Shown in pieces: positions 59,824 to 64,000 of a stretch of DNA of 64,000 nt. Each line of letters opens with the position of its first letter. Position 1 is the first letter of the stretch. The translations under genes were made by a program, and so were the position numbers. A model generated the notes under the pieces. That model was not told the DNA's origin and ran no database searches. It worked only from the letters and a program-made list of their open reading frames with translations. The DNA is from a virus. The DNA lies in IMG/VR virus record IMGVR_UViG_3300007640_000036, positions 1 through 64,000 of that record, one strand, 5' to 3'.

Positions 59824-60381
59824 ATGTCTTTATGGGGAAACGATATAAAGCCTAAAAATCTTACAGACGAAGAAAAAAAAGAAGTCTATGCAACCGCTCA
59901 AGGTTGGGTAAGAGAAGCAGGCTCAGTATTATCAGGTAATGATAATCCAAATGCAGATCCAGAAGTATTAGTAGCAATCGGCGGATTAGCTACAAATATG
60001 GGTTCAGCAAATATTACTGAAATAGAATTTGTAACAACATCAATCGGTGCAGGTGCTGGTGGAAACATTGACGTTAGAGTAAGATTTAACGAAAGAGTTG
60101 ACATTACAGGAACTCCACAAGTAACAGTAACTAACGACCAAACAGGTAGTGGTACTGATGCTACATTTACAGCAGATTATAATTCTGGTACAGGATCAAA
60201 CGAAATTGTATTCAGAGCAACTTATGCAGCTGCAGATGGTGGTATTGCTGAGAATGATGTATTATCAATTGGATCTAATGCAGTGGCACTTAACGGTGGT
60301 ACTATTAAAGATGCTGGTACAACAACAAACTCTACAATTACAAACGCTGCTCAAACAGGTACATTAACTGTTTCAGCATAA
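59824..60381 (+). CDS. Virion structural protein with Ig-like/adhesion-type domain
   Basis: A 185-residue protein. The N-terminus SLWGNDIKPKNLTDEEKKEV and the following YATAQGWVREAGS are typical of a small structural protein in marine T4-like phages. The remainder is a beta-sandwich-like domain (NIDVRVRFNERVDITGTPQV, EIVFRATYAAADGGIAENDV), resembling bacterial Ig-like or SwmB-type repeats. It may decorate the head or tail surface. A late promoter and a strong terminator bracket it as its own unit. Confidence 0.7.
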   Translation: MSLWGNDIKPKNLTDEEKKEVYATAQGWVREAGSVLSGNDNPNADPEVLVAIGGLATNMGSANITEIEFVTTSIGAGAGGNIDVRVRFNERVDITGTPQVTVTNDQTGSGTDATFTADYNSGTGSNEIVFRATYAAADGGIAENDVLSIGSNAVALNGGTIKDAGTTTNSTITNAAQTGTLTVSA

Positions 60382-60391
60382 TAACAAAATC

Positions 60392-60420
60392 ATATAAGGG
60401 TGCTTAAAGTGCCCTTATAT
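60392..60420 (+). terminator. Intrinsic terminator-like hairpin
   Basis: Nine perfect pairs ATATAAGGG (60392-60400)/CCCTTATAT (60412-60420), extended inwards by weaker pairs. It ends the transcript of the gene at 59824. The following T content is modest. Confidence 0.7.
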
Positions 60421-60492
60421 ATACTATATGAACAAATTGATCTAGGCAAATACCTAGAGTAGCATTCCCGAAAGGGTTAACAGGAGAAAAAA

Positions 60493-60951
60493 ATGGCAGA
60501 CAAAAAAATAACGGCATTGACCGATTTAGGTGACTCGTTGGCATCAGCTGACTTGTTTCACGTAGTGGATGACCCAGCAGGGACACCAATCAATAAAAAA
60601 ATATCAGCAGAAAATGTGTTTAACAATATACCTTCTTGGTTAGGTTTATCACAAGATTCACAATTAATAACTGCTGACGCTTCATCACAGGTTGCAAACG
60701 TAACTTCAGCAATAACTGAAATCAACGCTACTTCAGCAACTGGTGCAATATCATTAGCAGATGGTTCTGATGGACAAATTAAGATTTTTATTAATACATC
60801 AACAAGTGGTACAAATGACGTAGTAATTCAACCAACTAACTTGCGTGGGGGTACTACTATTACTTTGAATGCTCAAGGTGAAACAGTTGTATGTATATTT
60901 AAAAATTCAAACTGGAATGTAATCGGCGGACATGGTTTCGCAATTGCGTAA
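60493..60951 (+). CDS. Small virion structural protein (fibre-like)
   Basis: A 152-residue protein with a fibre-style N-terminus (KITALTDLGDSLASADLFHV, ending in VDDPAGTP) that many phage tail-fibre-like proteins share. A beta-rich C-terminal part (GETVVCIFKNSNWNVIGGHG) follows. A GGAGAAAA ribosome binding site precedes it. It probably belongs to the virion surface; exact location unknown. Confidence 0.6.
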   Translation: MADKKITALTDLGDSLASADLFHVVDDPAGTPINKKISAENVFNNIPSWLGLSQDSQLITADASSQVANVTSAITEINATSATGAISLADGSDGQIKIFINTSTSGTNDVVIQPTNLRGGTTITLNAQGETVVCIFKNSNWNVIGGHGFAIA

Positions 60952-60968
60952 TATATTAGGAGATTATT

Positions 60969-61283
60969 ATGGGAATAACAACACAAACGTTAATGAAAGA
61001 GAAATTTGCTCTTCAAAAAACGTTTAATGAATTGAACAATAGAATAAAGACTATTGAAAAAGATTTATCAGTAATGAAAGCAAATATGAGTGCTGTTCAT
61101 GGTGCCTTACAACAAGTTGAAAAACTTATACAATATGATGACAACTATGGTAAAAAAGAAGCAGAGATAATTCATAGTAGAGAAAAAAAAGTGCCACCAC
61201 TTGAATCAGGCCCAGTTGAAAAACCTTCTTTAGATATAAAAACTAAGGAAGAACCTCAACAATTAAATGAGGGTGATAAATGA
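60969..61283 (+). CDS. Coiled-coil hypothetical protein
   Basis: A 104-residue protein. The first 60 residues form a continuous heptad-like helix (FALQKTFNELNNRIKTIEKD, then VMKANMSAVHGALQQVEKLI), and the rest is a charged, Pro-containing tail. It has an AGGAG ribosome binding site. It overlaps the next small gene by 4 bases. No specific family; oligomerisation or a chaperone-like role is possible. Confidence 0.55.
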   Translation: MGITTQTLMKEKFALQKTFNELNNRIKTIEKDLSVMKANMSAVHGALQQVEKLIQYDDNYGKKEAEIIHSREKKVPPLESGPVEKPSLDIKTKEEPQQLNEGDK

Positions 61284-61447
61284 AAGAAGATAGGGATAGC
61301 TTTATAGAGGATCTTGCTGACAATACACCAAATGAAGCTCAGTTTGATAAGTTAAAAGAAGCTGAAGTACATGACGCTGAAGAAGACCTGGTAGCAGGTA
61401 AAACTTATAAGAAATTAAAAGACGAAGTAAAACGAGGAGAAAAATGA
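61280..61447 (+). CDS. Small acidic hypothetical protein
   Basis: A 55-residue frame joined to both neighbours by ATGA overlaps (61280-61283 and 61444-61447), which supports it as a real gene although it is short. It is highly charged (DRDSFIEDLADNTPNEAQF, EVHDAEEDLVAGKTYKKLK) and probably helical. The residues before the last stop include GAGGAGA, the ribosome binding site of the next gene. Function unknown. Confidence 0.55.
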   Translation: MKEDRDSFIEDLADNTPNEAQFDKLKEAEVHDAEEDLVAGKTYKKLKDEVKRGEK

Positions 61448-61875
61448 AAACATTTAAACAACACATAAAAGAAGGCGGAACTATGGGCGTTGGAACACCT
61501 CATCAATCTTCAGTAGAAGATGGATCAATGGGTGCTCACAATATACATGAACCTGCAATCTTACAAAGAGTGAATGCTTTTGTTGGATCTATTGCTGATA
61601 AAGAGTATATACAGCCTGAGGCTGCTCTATCTCAATTAGAAACTAGATTAAGAACAATTGGTGTTCAGTTAAAAGACTCAATAACAATTAATGATAAAAA
61701 AGGTAACTTTGAAAGTGCTTTAGTATTTAATGGTGGTCGTTTTGGTAAAGATACCGACGGCTCTGACATAAATGATGATGGAATTAGTCATAAAGTTGGC
61801 AAAGAGTTAAAACTAAAAGGTAGATACGAAACACTAGAGAACGGCGCTGTTAAAGTTTATGCAGAGCTTGGCTAA
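61444..61875 (+). CDS. Hypothetical protein with capsid-targeting-like start
   Basis: A 143-residue protein. The start MKTFKQHIKE followed by G resembles the T4 leader MKTYQEFIAE in length and positions (MKT-aromatic, then I-x-E). The body has a helical part (EPAILQRVNAFVGSIADKEY) and beta strands with a GGRFGKDTDGSDINDDGIS acidic loop. No enzyme motif is seen. The gp21 rule would remove the first ten residues. Confidence 0.6.
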   Translation: MKTFKQHIKEGGTMGVGTPHQSSVEDGSMGAHNIHEPAILQRVNAFVGSIADKEYIQPEAALSQLETRLRTIGVQLKDSITINDKKGNFESALVFNGGRFGKDTDGSDINDDGISHKVGKELKLKGRYETLENGAVKVYAELG

Positions 61876-62237
61876 TGTTTGATAAGATAACAAAGAAGAA
61901 TTGGTTATTTTACGCCATAAAAAACTACAATGTTCCTAATTTAGATAGTGAACAGGAGTTTTATGAAGATGTGAAAAGATTTAAGTATCTTAAACGTTTA
62001 TTTCGTAAATACAAAACCACAGGTGAACTGAAAACTAGATTAGTATTAAATCATATCATAGTATTGACAAATGTTTTTGGTAATGAGGCTGCGGCTACAT
62101 TATTATTATTTAAGATTGAAAGAGAGTATTGGTCTGTACTAAAAACTTTCTTACAATATTTAAATGTAGTAAGTGAAGACGAGTTGCCAAATGTGAAAGT
62201 AAATAAAACTTTGTTATCAAGTTTGGAGAAATTATAA
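61875..62237 (+). CDS. Helical hypothetical protein
   Basis: A 120-residue, mostly helical protein starting one base inside the previous stop (TAATG). Its pattern (NWLFYAIKNYNVPNLDSEQE, FKYLKRLFRKYKTTGELKTR, NVFGNEAAATLLLFKIERE) is one I associate with a conserved unknown in marine T4-like phages (from memory, uncertain). No function is known to me. It overlaps the next gene in the same way, so the block 61280-63641 is one tightly coupled unit. Confidence 0.55.
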   Translation: MFDKITKKNWLFYAIKNYNVPNLDSEQEFYEDVKRFKYLKRLFRKYKTTGELKTRLVLNHIIVLTNVFGNEAAATLLLFKIEREYWSVLKTFLQYLNVVSEDELPNVKVNKTLLSSLEKL

Positions 62238-62827
62238 TGGGAAGAGCAATAGATTTATTAATAACTTATAGAGTAATTAAAATGTTAGTTACTCCTTGGA
62301 AACAACATGACGCTTATAAGTTGGGTATAATTGATGACAATGGTAAAGTATTAAGAAAAGCTAAAACTTTGAAATCAGCAAAAGAAAAAGATTCTTATAC
62401 TATACTACACAGATTTGTATTCAATTTGAAAAGACTACTAGGGTTATTACCTGGTGGTAAATCAAAGTTTGCCTCATACGCAACTGCTTTGGCACTATTG
62501 TTAAAAGAGAATAAAGATATTAACGCTGTAGAATTAGAAAGAGGTTTATATAAACATCTTATTGAAAACGACTTGGTCGCTTATGATGATGATCTAAAAG
62601 AGTCTGTAGGTTTTGATTTTTTACCAGAAGGTAGATTTATAATGATTGACAGATTAGAAGATTTAAATGGCGAACAAACTGCTGATGTAGGTGATGTAGT
62701 ATATACAACTGAAAATCAGAAACCTTTTGATAATCTATTCGGCGTAAACCTATATCATGTTATAAATGAAGATACTAAAAAACAAATTATAGTATCAGAG
62801 GACAACATAGAGAGGGTAAAATTTTAA
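62237..62827 (+). CDS. Hypothetical protein, 196 residues
   Basis: A protein with a helical N-terminal half (IDLLITYRVIKMLVTPWKQH, FNLKRLLGLLPGGKSKFASY) and an acidic beta-type C-terminal half (GDVVYTTENQKPFDNLFGVN, QIIVSEDNIERVKF). Tight TAATG-type overlaps on both sides. The N-terminal hydrophobic region is not long enough for a sure membrane span. Function unknown. It might bind the neighbouring 120-residue protein, but that is only a guess from gene coupling. Confidence 0.55.
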   Translation: MGRAIDLLITYRVIKMLVTPWKQHDAYKLGIIDDNGKVLRKAKTLKSAKEKDSYTILHRFVFNLKRLLGLLPGGKSKFASYATALALLLKENKDINAVELERGLYKHLIENDLVAYDDDLKESVGFDFLPEGRFIMIDRLEDLNGEQTADVGDVVYTTENQKPFDNLFGVNLYHVINEDTKKQIIVSEDNIERVKF

Positions 62828-63429
62828 TGAAAACCTTTAAAGAAATAAGATCAATTATAAGAGAATTTTCTGATAGTCAAATAGACATGTTGGCAAGACA
62901 ATATGCAGGACTAAAAGATAAAACAATCTCAACAGATCAAGCAAATAAATTAAGAAAAATATTTGACAGAATACCTGATAGAGCGCTAGACGCTTTAAGA
63001 AGAAAAAAGATACCTTTTATATCTGGTATGGCATTATCACGTATGGTTAAAAAAGGTATGCCTGTAAAAGAAGACGCACCTGCTAATGCAGTAGGCAATG
63101 GATCAAATCTTGCAATGCCGCCAGCAGTAGAACCTGGTGTACACGTAAAGAAAAAGAAAAAAGATGTAACTAGCTTATTAAGACGTGAAGACTATGATAA
63201 AGTTGAACTAGAAAATTTAATTAATAAGATTGAGTCTAACCAAGACATAGAAGAAAATCAAATTAAACCTATAGTAAACAATATCAAATCAAAAAAAGAA
63301 AAAGGTACATATACTGAAGAATTTGCTATGACAGCATTTAGATATGTTGTAGATAGACAAATAAAATCTACAGTTTCAGAGGATTTTAGAAACAAAGTTG
63401 CTTCAAAATTACTATCAAAGTACGTATGA
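62827..63429 (+). CDS. Hypothetical protein with capsid-targeting-like start
   Basis: A 200-residue protein beginning MKTFKEIRSIIRE followed by F, again M-K-T-aromatic and I-R-E. After the leader come two helical segments (SQIDMLARQYAGLKDKTIST, DRALDALRRKKIPF), a flexible Pro/Gly stretch (APANAVGNGSNLAMPPAVEP) and a basic, helical C-terminal part. The middle stretch is a recurring feature of marine phage structural proteins. Function unknown; a packaged head protein is suggested by the leader. Confidence 0.6.
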   Translation: MKTFKEIRSIIREFSDSQIDMLARQYAGLKDKTISTDQANKLRKIFDRIPDRALDALRRKKIPFISGMALSRMVKKGMPVKEDAPANAVGNGSNLAMPPAVEPGVHVKKKKKDVTSLLRREDYDKVELENLINKIESNQDIEENQIKPIVNNIKSKKEKGTYTEEFAMTAFRYVVDRQIKSTVSEDFRNKVASKLLSKYV

Positions 63430-63641
63430 AAACTTATAAAGAATTAAGAGAGTATATGAGAGGGTTCGCTATAGGACCTGTTGACACATTAAAACCTATG
63501 GCATCCTTAGGCGGTTCTCAATCTTCTCCAGATAGAAGATACACAGCACAATTGCCTCAATTAGCTGCAACAGCAAAAGGGCCAGGGTTAGGAACAATTA
63601 AACCTATGGTCACAGCAAGTAAAAAGAAAGAGAAGAAATAA
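63426..63641 (+). CDS. Small basic protein with capsid-targeting-like start
   Basis: A 71-residue protein starting MKTYKELRE (the first four residues equal the T4 leader MKTY), followed by YMRGFAIGPVDTLKPMASLG and a basic tail (ASKKKEKK). L-R-E at 7-9 fits the gp21 rule. It overlaps the previous stop (ATGA). The small, basic character again recalls T4 internal head proteins. Function unknown. Confidence 0.55.
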   Translation: MKTYKELREYMRGFAIGPVDTLKPMASLGGSQSSPDRRYTAQLPQLAATAKGPGLGTIKPMVTASKKKEKK

Positions 63642-63642
63642 T

Positions 63643-64000
63643 ATGGAATTATTAATCGCATTAGCAATGAAGTTTTGGCAATGGTCATTATTGATATTAT
63701 TTGTAATAATAGGTTTTATTATAAACTTATTAGATAAAAGAAAAAGTAACATAAAATTTAAATATGAAGAAATGCCTCAACTAAAACCTATACCAATTAA
63801 AACAAAAGGTAAAGGATTTTGGAAAGGTATTGCAATGTGGTTATTATCAACAAGAAATTGGGAACTAACAAAGAACTGGAGATATAATATAAATGGTGCC
63901 GAGTATGTAATACCAAAAGGTTTTCAATTTGATGGTGCAAGTATACCTAAATTTTTAAGAACATTTTTTTCACCAGTTGGCGTATTATTAATTGGTGGTC
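63643..64000 (+). CDS. DUF1353-like membrane-anchored protein, 3' end outside the window
   Basis: 119 codons are visible, open at the window end. Residues about 3-31 form a membrane segment (WQWSLLILFVIIGFIINLL is its core). The soluble part contains NWELTKNWRY, EYVIPKGFQFDGASIPKFLR and TFFSPVGVLLIGG, the hallmark of the DUF1353 family (VIPxGFxFDGASIPxxxW). Its function is unknown; such proteins are common in phages. A one-base gap separates it from the preceding gene. Confidence 0.8.
   Translation, partial: MELLIALAMKFWQWSLLILFVIIGFIINLLDKRKSNIKFKYEEMPQLKPIPIKTKGKGFWKGIAMWLLSTRNWELTKNWRYNINGAEYVIPKGFQFDGASIPKFLRTFFSPVGVLLIGG

Noticed and set aside
1-64000. Integrase, repressor or attachment site for lysogeny
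   Set aside because: None seen. The gene set is that of a strictly lytic T4-type phage. The tRNA at 39413 is intact, with no flanking direct repeat noticed.
1-64000. Photosynthesis or phosphate-stress genes typical of cyanophages
   Set aside because: No psbA, psbD, hli, phoH or pstS-like frame in the window, so a cyanobacterial host is not supported here.

Overview
This window comes from a tailed double-stranded DNA phage with a contractile tail, of the broad T4 type. It is AT-rich, and every gene I accept is on the + strand. The evidence is the unbroken run of T4 core genes in T4-like order: neck gp13-gp14-gp15, terminase gp16-gp17, sheath gp18, tube gp19, portal gp20, prohead core gp67, protease gp21, scaffold gp22 and capsid gp23. 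These are followed by uvsY, uvsW, gp55, gp47, gp46, gp45, gp44, gp62, regA, gp43, uvsX and gp41. The AT content, the fibre style and accessory genes such as ribosomal protein bS21, Hsp20, peptide deformylase and peroxiredoxin fit a marine T4-like phage of a heterotrophic bacterium. There are no photosynthesis genes. A SAR11-like host is possible but is only an inference.

Layout. 1-6.4 kb: two large repetitive Thr-rich fibre-like genes (the first cut by the window edge) with two small structural genes between them. 6.4-19.9 kb: head, neck and tail morphogenesis, closed by a strong terminator after gp23. 20-25.6 kb: a tube-fold protein, a radical SAM enzyme, uvsY-uvsW, a methyltransferase-like protein and small unknowns. 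25.7-31.6 kb: late sigma factor gp55, the gp47-gp46 nuclease, then deformylase, 2OG oxygenase, GNAT-like protein and a DNA methyltransferase. 31.7-35.1 kb: a metallopeptidase/von Willebrand A protein paired with a MoxR/CobS-type AAA+ ATPase. 35.2-37.6 kb: stress and translation genes (bS21, Hsp20, peroxiredoxin). 37.6-50.9 kb: the replisome, interrupted by a tRNA-Thr, three small unlisted proteins, two more methyltransferases and a split radical SAM/SPASM pair. 51-64 kb: a late accessory region of nucleotide-handling enzymes and virion-type proteins.

The most interesting signal is in the 51-64 kb region. Many proteins begin with a short leader of the type M-K-x-F-K-x-F-(I/L)-x-E. It resembles the T4 capsid-targeting sequence (MKTYQEFIAE), which ends at the (I/L)-x-E cleavage consensus of the gp21 protease encoded at 16.4 kb. 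The carriers include an adenylate kinase-like enzyme, a P-loop kinase, a ligase-like nucleotidyltransferase and a 929-residue double nucleotidyltransferase. This suggests a set of enzymes packaged in the head, trimmed by gp21 and delivered with the DNA.

Regulation is partly readable. T4 late-promoter octamers (TATAAATA) precede structural genes, matching gp55 and gp45. Near-consensus host-type promoters precede gp55, gp43, uvsX and several accessory genes, and some would start transcription almost at the ATG. A ROSE-like RNA thermometer appears to cover the ribosome binding site of hsp20. No stretch over 300 bases lacks a gene; the longest gap (35790-36026) is regulatory. All functional calls come from reading motifs and gene order, without database searches.
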